Assembly: GCA_964059195.1 (NCBI GenBank)
Contig: CAXKWD010000005.1
Span: 95,121,882 to 95,185,881, forward strand
Length of the DNA stretch: 64,000 bases
Direction: 5' to 3'
DNA from: Ectobius pallidus
Taxonomy: Eukaryota; Arthropoda; Insecta; Blattodea; Ectobiidae
Made by a program: the position numbers and the translations under genes. Each line of letters opens with the position of its first letter. Position 1 is the first letter of the stretch. The notes beneath the pieces were generated by a model. The model saw nothing but the letters and a program-made list of their open reading frames with translations, did not search any database and was not told the origin of the DNA. Positions 10,240 through 22,863 of this stretch are shown piece after piece.

Positions 10240-10990
10240 CAGAGCTTTTCACGTTTAAAATTGTTCTTATTCTGGATGTTGCAGATCACTTCTTCAGTGG
10301 GGTGATGGCTGCAGCAGAGAAGATCAATCTCGTGCTATAGTGTGTGTTCAAGGAAACAGCACAGTGTGTTGTCTCGAAAAACCGTCCCGAAGTTCAGGAT
10401 TGAAAGATAACAGTATGCTCTGAGAGCAGTGTCATAAATTCGAACCTCTATTAGTAAAAAAGTTTTTAAATAAACCTTCCATAAAAATGAATCCATACAC
10501 ATTGACATTCCTTTAAAAACTAATAGATACTCAGGGTTTATTTTTTAAAACTACACTGCGTTTCAGCATATCAGCTTCGGACATAACGGTAAATAGGGTG
10601 GGGAAAAGAATCTGGTATCTCCATGTATCCCTTCATTCCCACGTGATCTTTAAAGCAATCATCGCCAGTTACTCCGTGCGTCGCGATGCTCTGCTGTGTT
10701 GCCGTTATCTTGTTGGGAAGCCAATTCGTTGCTCATTGTATTACGAAAATATGTGATTGAATCCCATTTGGGCTATTATTGGTTTTATGTTTATTTATAT
10801 ATTAAAAAACTCTTCTTTTACCCTAGTCCTCAAAAACTGTTACAGAAATACATAATGGTAGTTCAAATCTTCTCCACATTTACTTGCTTGGGCGGTTTAA
10901 GTTACTTAACACAAGCTCTATGGGAACAAGATCGAAGCTTTTGCTTTGGACTCTTAGCTATGATGGCGAACTCGCCATCTGCCAAGTATA
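10240..10990. other. Unrecognised stretch
   Basis: There are open stretches near 10696-10990, but they have no recognisable domain and run straight into a dispersed repeat. I do not call a gene. Confidence 0.45.
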
Positions 10991-10994
10991 TCAC

Positions 10995-11260
10995 CTTCTC
11001 ACGTATGTACAGTCGAGTGCACGGAAACTTTCCGATGCTTCTGGTTTCTTCTAGTGTTTTTCTTCATTTGAAGTTGGCATTAAACCTCCCTATCGTCTGT
11101 GTTCCACACCAGCCCTGGGTGAGCCAATCTCTTATTGGTTTGAATTCAACTCCGAATACACATTGACCTAGGTGAGCGGTGAAATAGGGTGTACTATGGG
11201 AATATTTCATTTGAGTGGCTGGACGGCATCGTCACAACGAATGTCCCAACAAGTCCCTAG
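10995..11260 (+). repeat. Dispersed repeat, copy 2
   Basis: Second copy of the sequence at 3290-3640, same orientation, class unknown. Confidence 0.7.
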
Positions 11261-11390
11261 TTACGCCTGCTCTGGATCGGTTATAATGCACACAGTAGGC
11301 CTACACACGACTGATTCAGTCATGCACCGAGCCAGCACAGTGTGCTAACTTCTGCCCATCTCTTTTGTAGACTATAACAAGGGAGAGATG

Positions 11391-11860
11391 TACGTGTCTC
11401 AAATGTTCCACCTTAACCACAAAACATTTAAGTTGCGGTAGTTTAATCTGGATACACGGAGTCTAATATATTAATAGCTATATTTTTATGTACTCTTAGA
11501 AACATAAAGTCAAACTGACAATATTTAAAAACTAGCAACTAATTGTCACCTTAGTATATATATATTAAGACTTTAAAAGCAATAAGTTTTAAAATGCTAT
11601 TAAAATTTTAATAATAATAAGTTTTAAAATGCTATTAAAATTTTAATAGCATTTTAAAACTTATTGCTTTTAAAGTCTCAATTGATATATACAGACTAAG
11701 GCGACAATTAGTAGCTAGTTTTTAAATATTGTCAGTTTGACTTGTATGTTTCTAAGAGTACATAAAAATATAGCTATTAATATATTAGACTCCGTGTATC
11801 CAGATTAAACTACTGCAACTTAAATGTTTTGTGGTTAAGGTGGAACATTTGAGACACGTA
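11391..11860. mobile_element. Long foldback element (about 470 bp)
   Basis: The arms are more than 200 bp and near-perfect. TACGTGTCTCAAATGTTCCA at the left mirrors TGGAACATTTGAGACACGTA at the right, and the match continues to the centre near 11610-11640. There TAAAATTTTAATA words are duplicated. A direct repeat CAAGGGAGAGAT occurs at about 11378 and 11897, possibly a flanking duplication of a larger unit. Confidence 0.88.
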
Positions 11861-11909
11861 CATTAAGTTACCACAAACGGAAATGAAGTTTATCAATCAA
11901 GGGAGAGAT

Positions 11910-12767
11910 AATTAATCACATAAATCCAATGCCAATGTTTTCACTATCATTTCTAACATACTGTATTCCTTCTCAATATATGATTGTTTAATTGCACGTA
12001 TGTTATCATAAAATCAAGCCATTCGTGCATTGTGTGTTTGAGAACAATCAATACCCGAATGACAAACATGAGCTTATAATCTTGCCAAGGTAAGTGCAGT
12101 CTTCATCGGTGAGAGCCATTAATATAGATAGGGACACAGCTTTGCGATCAAGTGGTGTAAAGCCAATTCAAAAAGCATCTTCTTCTTATTCAGTGCAATG
12201 GCCTCGGCCCAATATCAGCCATGTAGCCAGTATAATGTATATTGATATATAGTATATGAATATTTGAATATACGTGAAGGTACGTGTGAGGTTAGGAATG
12301 TCTCCCTAACCTAACGGAAAAGTATGGCCTCAGCCTAAAGGCTTATAGCCAATGAAATAATATCGCAGAAGCGTTTTAACTAGAATGTCTTGTTAAAAAA
12401 GAATAACTTGAAAGCCGTATAAATGATTACTGGAACTCGTGGACCACCCTCCAGGGCAAGTACATGCACGTGGTGAAGACCCGATTTGTCTGCAGTTTAG
12501 TATATAATATTAGACGGAAAACGCCAAAATGAGAAGTATTTCGTAGAAATAAGAAAACACCATTTAATAACTGAAGAAACATTTAAAATTACTGTATAAA
12601 ATATATAAAGATTAGAATACGGATAAAAAGAACAAGCACTGAACGAAACGACCCGGCCGCACCGCGAGCCGGAAGTCGAATGTCAAAAAGCATCAGTTTT
12701 CTCTTCCAACATTCCTAACTTTCTTAACAGAGTCGCAAACCTGACTCGCCAACTATACGTGTCACTG
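11910..12767. other. Unrecognised stretch
   Basis: I see no gene here. A GC-richer patch near 12645-12675 has no identifiable feature. Confidence 0.5.
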
Positions 12768-12770
12768 TAA

Positions 12771-13374
12771 TGGGCCATTCAGATAGAAACTTAACCGTAA
12801 ACTTAAACGCAAAGTTTAGCACGGCATTGAGCATTCGCGAAGAAAACATAAACATAGATAACAACCAATCACAAATGAGAACGTGAACAGCTGATAAAAT
12901 GGCTGCAGCAGACGAAAATCTCTCATGTTTTTATTAAACACCTGTAGGCCTTTAAAAATTGAAATCATACCAGCGTATGCAGACATATACAAATGAACAT
13001 AATATTAATATATGGGCTTTATTTACTACTGTAGTTCATTTCTTAGGAAACTTATGTTTATATATTTTCCTTCAGTGCCGCATCTTTATATAATGGATGC
13101 CTTTTATCATACAGACGAGTTTCTCATTCATAGACGCCATCTCGTGGCTACTTCCACTTCCGTCTCCTGTTCTGTTCTCTGATTGGTTGTATCGTTATTT
13201 TTCGCATAAACTTAACGCAGAAGCTTGACGTTTGCAAGGTTCTAAGTTAAGTTTAATTTTACGTTTAAGTTTCAAGTTTACGTGATGCATTGTGAATGGC
13301 CACATTGAAAAACATGGCCCCAAACTTTTAAGTTTACGTTACGTTTACGGTTAAGTTTCTATCCGAATGGCCCA
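12771..13374. mobile_element. PIF/Harbinger-like MITE
   Basis: Ends TGGGCCATTCAGATAGAAAC and GTTTCTATCCGAATGGCCCA are inverted and flanked by TAA on both sides, the 3 bp target typical of PIF/Harbinger. ACGTTTAAGTTT words and a second GAATGGCCA copy near 13292 make a compound right end. No transposase remains. Confidence 0.85.
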
Positions 13375-13429
13375 TAACGGACAAAACGCGAACAATAAGA
13401 ACGCACTATCACTGTGAAGAGTAATGCCT

Positions 13430-13588
13430 TAGTTTCCGGAGGGGGGTTGAGAGGCGATGGGCTTACCACCTGTCCCTCTGCCCTCTCTCGGAAAATAAGC
13501 GTAATAAAATTCACATAGGTAACAGAAACCTCCACTTGGAGGCCCTTCGTCCCAACATAGGGGATATAGGAAACCAGATACCAGATCA
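13430..13588 (+). mobile_element. SINE family 1, fragment without head
   Basis: It shares CCTCTCTCGGAAAATAAGC and the following 3' body with the minus-strand copies at 976-1313 and 56490-56878, but lacks the tRNA-like head. Confidence 0.75.
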
Positions 13589-13599
13589 CTGTAAAGACT

Positions 13600-16530
13600 A
13601 CGCCATGCGTAGTAAGAGTAAATCAGATTGTACATTTCCTGATGTATGAGTGTGCTCGGATTGCATCATCTTCTTTCTTCACTTTCTTTCGACTCCCAAA
13701 GCAGGACTGCACTCGCCTTGGCCGACTTACACATAATTAGTGTGTTTAAAAATTTCAAATGAATCGACTGAAATGAATATAATGTAAATATAATTTTATA
13801 AATTTTATATATCCATAATGTCTATTTTGTGTGAATGTTATTATGAATAGGCGACTGTGTATTATGCTATGCATTTTTAAATATTTGTCGTGTACCAGTT
13901 GATCATATAATTATGTTCCTCAAGCCCCATTATGGCTCGTCAAGACTTAAAAATCACTGTTGTTTACATTAACACAAGTTAAAGAGTTGTAGTTGTTGTG
14001 ATGGAAGCTGCCAACAAAGGCAATATAAGAAGAACTTTTTTAAGTGCACCTTACCGTAAGTGATTTTTTATATATGTGGATCTTCATAAAAACATTACTC
14101 CAAAGAACTAATCTTACAACGACATTAATTAATTATCTGTCATTCACAGAATGTACTGTACAAATGAAGAGAGAATTTTTTCGTTGGATCAACTTAATGT
14201 ACTCGTATTACTAAATAAGTGGTAATGGTGAAGCAAGAAGTTTGCAGAAGAACTTCTACTCCATATGAAATTTTAAATGACTTCTTGTATTCTGTTTATT
14301 TGTCTACAGTGGATTCAATAACGAAATATTGTATATGTGCAAACAGTAACTCTAGAACAGGCCCGCTAAAGACTCTTTTTTATGAACAATTTAATTCTGC
14401 CAGAGCTCTACAGTGGTACCGCTACTGCTGGTACTAGGATAAGTCAAAATATAGCTCCTTACAAAGCTGACATTCTCTGGCCTGCTCTAGACCTACTGAT
14501 GATAGTCCTGAACGTCTTAAATATCCGATGGACTAACTACTTTCACTTTCGATCTCTCCTAATCGTTTAAAGTATTTCTTGTATCTGTTAAACCGGTACA
14601 TAATTTCTAAACTATAAACTGGAATACTCTTATTGTTTCTTAAAACAGCGTTCGCCAACTGCCGTTATAATGACGTCAGGGCATGTTTTGTGTATGCGGG
14701 CAAAATAATTAGGGCATTCAGTATGCGACAAGTCGTGCTGGAGGAGGATGCATATCCAATACCTCCTATGTATCCCCCTCTCCGCGCCTATACACAGTGC
14801 CCTAATCTAATTGTTTCTAGTTTACCAGGCAAGACAGTGTTGTAAAATGACGTCACAACGCATTCTGTTGGAGATCACTGTTAAAAGAATGTCGCATGAA
14901 TTTCTGTAATTTCTTTAGGATTAAAGAATGGCAGGCAGAATGATGTTAATACAAAAATCCCTAAACTCTGACCAGCCTATCTATTGGGATATTTTAAAGT
15001 GGCGATAATATGACAGTGTGGAGAAACCAAGCTAAAATAAATTTAGGAATGAGAAATAATTTATATGGATACAATTGCCCCTGTTTTGTATTTGTTAAAC
15101 TAGTGTCTAAATTAAAATGCCATAGTCTGTTTCAACATGAGTCTTCCTCTTTCTCTTTCTTTTCTTATTTTCTTTGTTGTCTTCTCTCTGTCTCTGGCTG
15201 TCCACATTAAAACGTTTGCACATACGGAAGAGTGTCCTATACAGGTATTCTAGTCAAGCTTCTGCCTTCATTGTTTTCTTCTTGGTTATAGAACTGACTG
15301 TGAGCTGTAAAAATACTATGAAATGCATGCAATATAAAATATTTTTCTACTGCTTTGTTCTGCTTGCGCTGTTTTAAGGCGCTTAAAACATCTGGCCTAA
15401 AATCACATGGTGATATTCTATTACATTTAACGGACTTGTTTATGCAATACAGTAAACGTTACAGTCCTACTTTCACTAATCCATAATCCGTAGAAAAATT
15501 GAATGAAATAAATTTCCATAGATTCTCTTGGTAGTAAGTAGAAGAGATACTAGACCTCGAAATTCTAGAGCTGTAATTTCCGCTCCGTCTCGCTTCCTCT
15601 CTCTCTCTCCCCCTCTCTCTCTTCCTCCCTCTCTCTCCCTCCCTCCCTCTCCCTTATTTTTTCTCTTTCTCTCTCTGGATGTCGATATTTCAGCATTAAT
15701 ACACGATTCACAGGTCCCTGGGAACAAATAAATAATTCTGCAGAAGCATTTCTGTCTGTCTATATGAGGTCCGACAATAAAGTAATGAGACTGATTTCTT
15801 CCTGTCCGTCAAATCAACTCTGCAGCCTCTGACACTGAATATGCCTGTATTTTACCTTGGTTCTTCCTTTCTCATCCTCACCTGACATCCCCTGCAGTCT
15901 TTCAGTGAATTCGGTCCTACTCCTAGGTAACTGCTAGATGGTTGAGGGCAAGTGTGTGTCTTCGTCACAATATGGAATCAACGGAGAATTGCACAGCTGA
16001 TCTTTTGGAACAAGTAGAATCGGAGTCAGCACTATTGAACTGAGTTGACAATATGCACTCTCTGGACTTCTAATAAAAAATGCGAATGGGAAGTAAGAAA
16101 AGTGAATTATCCGTACTTAAAGTAGAGAAATCTATACACATGTAACACATCTTTGTTGTATAAATCATGATAAACAACATTAGGCCTTCCATATAAACTG
16201 AAAATTGAACATCTACTAGACCAACTTTTTGACTTTATAATCGAGTCGCAGAAGTGCTAAATAACTGAGACCGGGGTTTGTTTGGCTGTTCGACATTTCT
16301 CTTTATCCGAGCATCAGTGGTGCAACACAGACCCCACAGACCAATCTTCTTCTTCCTCTTCTCCTTTTTATTACTATTCTCCTTTTTGTAATATCAATTC
16401 ATGGATTTTAGAATTTTCTTTTCCAGATTATTTTCGAATAGAATAATTTTCTATTTTCGGCTTCATTGTGGAGAGAAAATTCATATCCTTTTCTTTTCTG
16501 AAGGAATAAAATAAACCAGTTCCACACAAA
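13600..16530. other. Mostly unrecognised sequence
   Basis: There is no convincing exon. A CT-rich run lies at 15595-15680. Around 14646-14880 loosely inverted CAGCGTTCGCCAAC and TTGGAGATCACTG could be the ends of an old hAT element, but I cannot fix a target duplication. Confidence 0.4.
15595..15680. repeat. CT-rich low-complexity tract
   Basis: Polypyrimidine run of CTCTCT and CCCTCC words. Confidence 0.9.
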
Positions 16531-16535
16531 AAATA

Positions 16536-17086
16536 CAGAGTGTCCCAATAAAATGTATACACTACTAACTTATAACACTGACAATTATTATAATACAGAA
16601 AAGTTTCAAAAATCAAAATAATGTGAACAAATGTAGAAACCAGCCAATTATTGAAAGTGTTCAAATTGTTGGCCATGGTGGTCCATGCACAGCTGATAAC
16701 GCTGACTGATTGAATCCAAAACGTTCCTAATCATTTCAATTAGTATTTCGGCACATTCTCTTTCAATGACTGCTCTCAACTCATTGATTGTAGCTGGTTT
16801 TGTGGTGGTTCTTATGGACATCCTTAACAGTTCCTTCTTCCTCAAACTTATCTCGCAAACGAGACTCACAATTATTGTGGTGCATCTCGTTGAAACTCCA
16901 TTCTAAACCGTCTTTGCACTTCACTTATGTTCTCAGTCTTCCAGTAGCACTTTAGAACGAATTTTCTTTCCTCAAAGTTTAGTCTGACTCCAGCCATTAT
17001 TTTAAGCAGTTACAACTCAAAAAAGAACAAAAAGTGTGGTTGTTATGAACTGTCAAAGAGTGTATACATTTTATTGGGACATTCTG
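16536..17086 (-). mobile_element. Internally deleted Tc1/mariner-superfamily element
   Basis: TA-flanked. Ends CAGAGTGTCCCAATAAAATG and CATTTTATTGGGACATTCTG are inverted. The minus strand from about 16998 encodes MAGVRLNFEERKFVLKCYW at the transposase N-terminus. After a frameshift comes RDKFEEEGTVKDVHKN of the DNA-binding domain. After a large internal deletion comes the C-terminus from 16869 to 16648, ending near HHGQQFEHFQ. The catalytic core is gone. The protein family is the one whose DDE end is seen at 21877-22757. Confidence 0.88.
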
Positions 17087-17544
17087 TATATGTTGGAAGG
17101 GTAGTTGTGACGACTAAAATATTTATTTTGTATATTTTTATATGTTTTGAGGTTTTAATATGCATATTTCAATATTACACAGTAGTTACTTGAAAATAAT
17201 ACAATTTTTAATGTCATAAGAACTCGAGGTATAGTAATGACGTTGAATCTGTAGTAAAATTTTCATTAGTTGCATGCGACCTCACCATATAGTTCAAATG
17301 TCAACGTCATAGCGAGGGCCAAGAGGAAGATTCCGAAGGATCTGGATAAGCGCCTAGGTAGATCATTTTTTAGATTATCTGCATATTAAACAGAGGACCT
17401 TAATAAATTGTTGTCAAATTTCAAAATTGTCAAGCTGCATACAACATTTTTACGTAAATTTAAATCAACAGTAAGGCGACAAAAATGTGTCTAATCACAC
17501 GCAAAAAAAAGAAAGATTTCTGAAAAGGCTGTAATATGCAGAAA
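17087..17544. other. Unrecognised stretch
   Basis: A short open stretch with basic residues lies near 17300-17360, with no recognisable family. Confidence 0.4.
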
Positions 17545-18220
17545 TGTTTTATCATAGGTAATCCCACGAGAGTTGACGAGTTTATCTGTAGATTCGCGAC
17601 TGCGCAGCAGGAGCGATTTATCTGACGCAACTCGTCAACTCCGAGTTGGATTTATTAAGACTATTCCATGAATAAAATGTAACGGATTATATAAATAATA
17701 ATTACTTTCGTGCTTTGTTGTATAAAAACAAAACTAACAGTTGTGAGATCACGGCATACTATGAATCAACCATCCATGAATCGATTCGAGCTACCTTGGC
17801 GTAATCAGTGCTACCAATGGTGCATATAAGACACAGTTAACTTCATTCAGGTAAGCTAACAGCAGAACAGAATAAAAGCACACGAACTGGCTTGCACCGA
17901 ATCGAAATTGTGTTCTTAATCAATGTACATTTCTATTATTTCAATTTCTAAACAAGTTATGTTGTATAAAATAATATATTTTCGTGCCGCTAAGTGACAA
18001 CATCTGACTATTAATCACTGCACACTGATACTCGCGTCTAAAGTAATGAACAGACGATTTTATCACGGTAAAATACCCTCCTCGCGATTCCTACAAGAAT
18101 ATTGCAAGATAAACGGCCGTGATTGGTCTATATCCAAGGAATTGCTAAACGTTATTGGTCAATATCAAACACGCGGCGTATGAGTTGAACAGTCATTATT
18201 AAATCCATAAATAAACATTT
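17545..18220 (+). repeat. Dispersed repeat E, copy 1
   Basis: It starts with an imperfect palindrome around GAGTTGACGAG and CTCGTCAACTC with GATTCGCGACTGCGCAGCAG at its centre. It ends near CGGCCGTGATTGGTCTATAT. The same order is found at 49690-51400, where other elements interrupt it. A rearranged reverse copy lies at 26759-27060. No coding. Confidence 0.8.
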
Positions 18221-20567
18221 ATTTTATAGAATTGTTTTTCATCCAATTTGATGTTTAATTTTACTCCTATTTTCACAAATACGTTTGGAGTTTGGATTCG
18301 TAGACTTCTTGGGTCGGAATCATATTATCATGGCTGTCCGGGTGATGCAATGTTGAATATTTAGACTGCATTTCATCAGCTATCCGCTGTCTCAGGGCTG
18401 AGTGCAAAATACGAGGTTTACATGTTTAAAGCAAACACATTAAGAAATTTTATACTACATATATATTGCTATTATGCGCTAATATATTATTAAGTTTTGT
18501 TGGCATTTCATATGAAAGTGTTGTTAACTTTTTAGTAATATTTTACAAGATTAATGATTGTGTTTGCTACATAAGATAATAGCCGATCATATTCTATTTC
18601 TGAGGTCTTGTGTAAAATGTCTATTGCCAAGTTATTTACTTTACTTTCAATTGTAATTCAGATATGTTATCTTAAACTGTAATATTGTATACTGAATTTT
18701 TCTGGACCTTTATGGTCACCTGAGATAACAAAGAATACTTTAAATTTTAAAACATTAAAATATTAATCTCTCAATGATTCTTTTGTAAAGTAGAAAGTAC
18801 CCAGTTCAAAAGAAAGAGAATAATTTAATCTTAAGTTGAAGAAACGTATTGCAAAAACAAAATCAATAGGCTTATAAGTTTATAACGGTTTTGATGTGTT
18901 TTTACTATTCAAGGATTTTGTTTTATAACGATTCTGCTGAAGATACAAATTATGAATGTCTTTTCAAACAAGAGCTGTTGTCGCTTAGTTGGGACTGCTG
19001 TTGTTTAACACTCCTGGTATGGTGGATTTTAACTCCCTAGCTTCTGCCAATCTGGTGTGACGAAGAATCATTTTCTCGCCATTATCTGCAGTGAAATTAC
19101 GATGGTTATAGTAAATGTATCCGCCAGAGAAGACCGTCTTAGCATTTGCACAACTGGCCTTTTATTACGCCTCTCTTAACTGGAATAATAATTGTAAGAG
19201 ATAAAGGTGTCACCTCTATAAGTTCTGTTCCAAGGCAGCGTTGTTTTACTCGAACGTAAAAAGACTTGAACCTCATCCTTATCACTTGCCGATACTGTCC
19301 GCATGCATTCATTAGATGGCAATTAAACTGAAAGTGAAAACATTGTAGTCCAGTCAATGAAGGGGTTATAGAGGACATGGAGAAGGGAATTTTTTCTTCA
19401 GGAATATGTTGGGGGTAGTTAGGAAGTAACATACTAAAAATCCCCGCCCCTACCCCTTACGCTTCATGGGGGGAGGTCCATTTTTGTTTTGTTTTTGGCT
19501 TATAACTTGAAAACGGTGCGTCGAAGGGAAAAACTTTTCATACATGAAATTAAAGCTGACATAATTTTCTACAAGTTCGTTTATATACACTTCTGTCGTA
19601 TCTATAATTGTTTTCGAGATATAGACTGCTGGATATCACTAATTTTTCCGAAAACTAATTTTTACCTCACGTTTTTCGTTAAATTTGTCTTTCTAACTCC
19701 TCAGCCTTACGTTTTACAGCAACGTCGTCAGGAAAAGAGTTGTAGAAAATCAAATTTTCTTTAAATATGTAAATAGATATTTAATTTATCTTCAACAAAA
19801 CAAAAGTGGATGCTAACACAAATTTAGTTGAAGCAAGAAAGCGTTTAAATGTTTAAATGTGTGAAAATATTTGAGATGAAGAAAGATAGAAATATATATG
19901 TTACAACTGCAATGACAATAGAAAGACAAATTAATGTTTAAACGCTTGACGTAACCTCCTATTCATAAGAAATAGTAACATGAATTAAATTGCCAGATTA
20001 CGTGATCAGTGACAAGTATTTATTTCAAGACGTAATTAAAATACTACCATACTTTTCTGTATTGCATAAGTGAGTCTTATTGTTGTTTTATGATATGTTG
20101 TCGGCATACCATTTAAAACTGTTGGCTCTTCTATAATAAAAATATGAGTGTTAAATATACGTCGTTTATGCTTTATTTTACCAACCTTTCATAGATCCCA
20201 CTTACCTATGTATAGATTTTACGACCGGAAATCTTTCTCATTTTTGTTGCCAAAAGACAATAATACAGTATTCACGACTTTTTCAAACCTTAAGCAAACT
20301 GTTTTCCTGGCGAGATTACGCAATGTCCTTTAATCATTATCAGTCTTGTGAGGTTTTTATGTCTTTGGAATTGCGGTTAAATTAATTGGTGATTAGTAAG
20401 CGTAGGAGATGATTGGCATGAGGAACCTAAACAATTCAAGATACTTTGCTCATGGTTAGAGAAAAGGGATCCCTTAAATTTTACTGCGAAGCAAAATATC
20501 ACTCTGTAATCTTTAAAGAAACAACGCATGAAATTAATTATGCCATGTAACGAAACCCGGACCGTCT
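18221..20567. other. Unrecognised AT-rich stretch
   Basis: I see no supported exon or bounded element. Confidence 0.45.
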
Positions 20568-20850
20568 GCTTGATCTCGTGGTTAACATCACTGGCCACAG
20601 ATCAGCAGGCCCGGGTTTCATTCCTGGTAGGCTACATACTCAGATTTTTCTTAGGTAGGGAGGTCTGGAACGGGCTGCACTCAGCCTCTCGATTTAAACT
20701 GAGGAGCATCTTGATGAAGAAGTAGCGGTTCTGGTCACGGAAACCATCATTAACGGCCGTGAGTGTCGGAATGCTGACCACATACCCCCAATCCTGCCAT
20801 CTGCCTATGGTAGATGATGCAGCGGTCGGTTGGGTTCTTTCCAGGGATGC
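20568..20850 (+). mobile_element. tRNA-derived SINE-like element (family 2)
   Basis: TGATCTCGTGGTTAACATC resembles an A box. GGGTTTCATTCC about 35 nt later resembles a B box. An unrelated body follows. I see no tail or target duplication. Confidence 0.5.
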
Positions 20851-20914
20851 AGGGATAAAAAATATTTGTATCATCGGCATACAAAGCAGTTTACCAAACA
20901 ATATTCAATTAAAC

Positions 20915-21165
20915 AAATCGTTCACGTAATACTGAAGAGGAGTGGATCAGAATAGATCCTTGAGGTATACCCGCTTTATAGATGTTACTACTCTATAGTA
21001 TTGATTTAGACTGACATATTGCTTTCGATTACTAAAATAATTTTTAAACCATACTTATGATAATCCTCTTACCCCTGCGCAATTCAGTTTCTCTAGTAAT
21101 ATATCATAGTCTACAGTATCGAAAGCTTTTCTAAGGTCTAAGTAAGAATAAACCTGATGCTAAGT
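20915..21165 (-). pseudogene. Non-LTR retrotransposon reverse transcriptase fragment
   Basis: The minus strand reads LDLRKAFDTVDYDILLEKL, the conserved RT motif around the first catalytic Asp. After a stop it continues WFKNYFSNRKQYVSLNQYY, and in a shifted frame GIPQGSIL. Order and spacing match RT domains 3-4 of jockey/CR1-type LINEs. It is broken by stops and frameshifts and truncated on both sides. Confidence 0.85.
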
Positions 21166-21192
21166 TGGTTCAAATGATATGTGTGTGCGGGT

Positions 21193-21193
21193 T

Positions 21194-21244
<51 letters not shown>
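21193..21244. repeat. (TA)n microsatellite
   Basis: A pure TA run preceded by GTGTGTG words, just past the 5' side of the RT fragment. Confidence 0.95.
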
Positions 21245-21247
<3 letters not shown>

Positions 21248-21876
21248 TGCACATATGATGGTGTTATCAAGATAATCCTCTTGCAGCCACCTGTATAATG
21301 AAAATCCTCAACCCTGTGGTATAATCCTATAATAGCCTACACACTTTTTGGGAGAAGTGAAATACATTAACTAATTTTGAACATTTTCACATTGCAGCCA
21401 GCTGAGTAAGTATATTCAGCTGTTTATATGAAAAATAAATCCGCGAAATTATTTTGTACTACAGCATTCTCCAGGGCGTTACCAGGGGTTATAACTCCAA
21501 CCCCTCGCCAATTATTTTAGGAAAATTAATAAACATTAATTTCGTGTTAAGAAGATAGGTCAATTAAGAACTTAGGTGGATTGACTACACTTAGCCTCCC
21601 CTTTATCGATCTTAATTACGCCAATGGCGAATACTCAATGCAGACATCAGTTGTTTCATTAATACTAATCATTTGTCCTGAACTGAGTGTACAGATAACC
21701 TATTCAGAGAGAGAAGAACAGTGCACTGCACGAACGAAGAGTATTAGCCTATTGGAAAAAGTAATGAGAGTAGCCGTTAAAGCACTTGTTCGACAAAGAG
21801 AGTATTTGGGTGAGGTAAACCCCTAAAGCTACATAGAAAAAAGTTATCCTTGGCCTTAACGTGATCCGAAATAATA

Positions 21877-22757
21877 CAGAGTGCTTAAAAAAAATGTATA
21901 CACACTTTGAGCTGTCATAGAACATAACTTGTCTGTCTAGACCATTAAAGGTAGACCATTAGGGCAGTCAGTCATAGGAGAGAGGTTCCATCTGGCACTG
22001 TGAATTGAGCTCCGGCTTAGCTCAGTTGGTAGAGCATAGACGCGAATAGCCAAAGGTCCTGGGTTCAAGTCCCAGTCTCGGAGGAATTTTTCTCCTATAA
22101 TGTTCTCATTTATTTCCCGTTCTACAAGGTTAAATTTCTGGGACAAAGTAATGTTAAATTTCTTCAACAAGTGGCAGCAGAATAGTTTCAACAATCGTCT
22201 AACAATCGTGTCAATAATCATCCAACAATGAAAAGTACCTAACAATGCTTGCTGATTCCATATCTATAGCCATTCCAGCATTATACGGTTTTATTACCAA
22301 CAAGATGGCGCCCAGCCACACTATCAAAGGGACGTACGCGCATACCTGGATAGAAATTTGCCAAGGCAGTGGATAGGATGCAGGGGGCCAATCGAGTGTC
22401 CTGCACGCTCTCCAGAACTTACGCCGCTGGATTTCTTCTTATGGGGCATAGTAAAATATGAGGTATACAAACGTAAACCACGTAAACTAGACACACTTTG
22501 GAATGAGTTTCAAGTGGTGTAAGCAGAAATCTCATTGGATACTTTGATATGATGTACGGAATCATTGGTGACTCGTACTCAGAAATGTATTGATGTTGAA
22601 GGCCACCATTTTGAACATTTGAATATTATTTACATTTTCATCAGAAAGTCTTTTTTTTAAATTGGACTTTAAGCTTTCTATTTCCAAAAAATTAACCTTG
22701 TAGAACGGAAAATAGATTTTCTGTTGAAAGTGTGTATACATTTTTTGAAGCACTCTT
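21877..22757 (+). mobile_element. Tc1/mariner-superfamily element with DDE-end coding remnant
   Basis: Ends CAGAGTGCTTAAAAAAAATG and CATTTTTTGAAGCACTCT are inverted next to TA. Plus-strand coding near 22298-22520 reads QQDGAQPHYQRDVRAYLDRN, then ARSPELTPLDFFLWG with the last catalytic region, then RTQKCIDVEGHHFEHL near the C-terminus. Frameshifts and stops are present and the N-terminal half is lost. A tRNA-like repeat occupies the left part. Confidence 0.85.
22011..22083 (+). pseudogene. tRNA-like sequence in a repeat, copy 1
   Basis: It folds as a tRNA: D arm GCTCAGTTGGTAGAGC, T arm CTGGGTTCAAGTCCCAG. The 3' acceptor side reads TCTCGGA against 5' TCCGGCT, so pairing is damaged, as is the anticodon stem. 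The anticodon loop GCGAATA lacks the usual T before the anticodon. It shares flanks with the copies near 36.4 and 36.7 kb, so it is a tRNA-derived repeat rather than a working tRNA gene. Confidence 0.7.
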
Positions 22758-22863
22758 TATATTTCAATTAGCTATATGCAGCTATATACGTTTCCTTTAC
22801 TTCACATAGCCTATTTATCATGTAACACTTTTCTTTTCAAATTTATCTTAACGGTGGGCATTA

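Noticed and set aside
14633..14880. hAT element with ends CAGCGTTCGCC and GGAGATCACTG
   Set aside because: Ends match only loosely and the flanking TTAAAA words do not form an 8 bp duplication; kept only as a remark.
15476..15731. Charged Arg/Glu or Ser/Pro/Leu-rich open frames
   Set aside because: They translate a CT-rich low-complexity run on the two strands.
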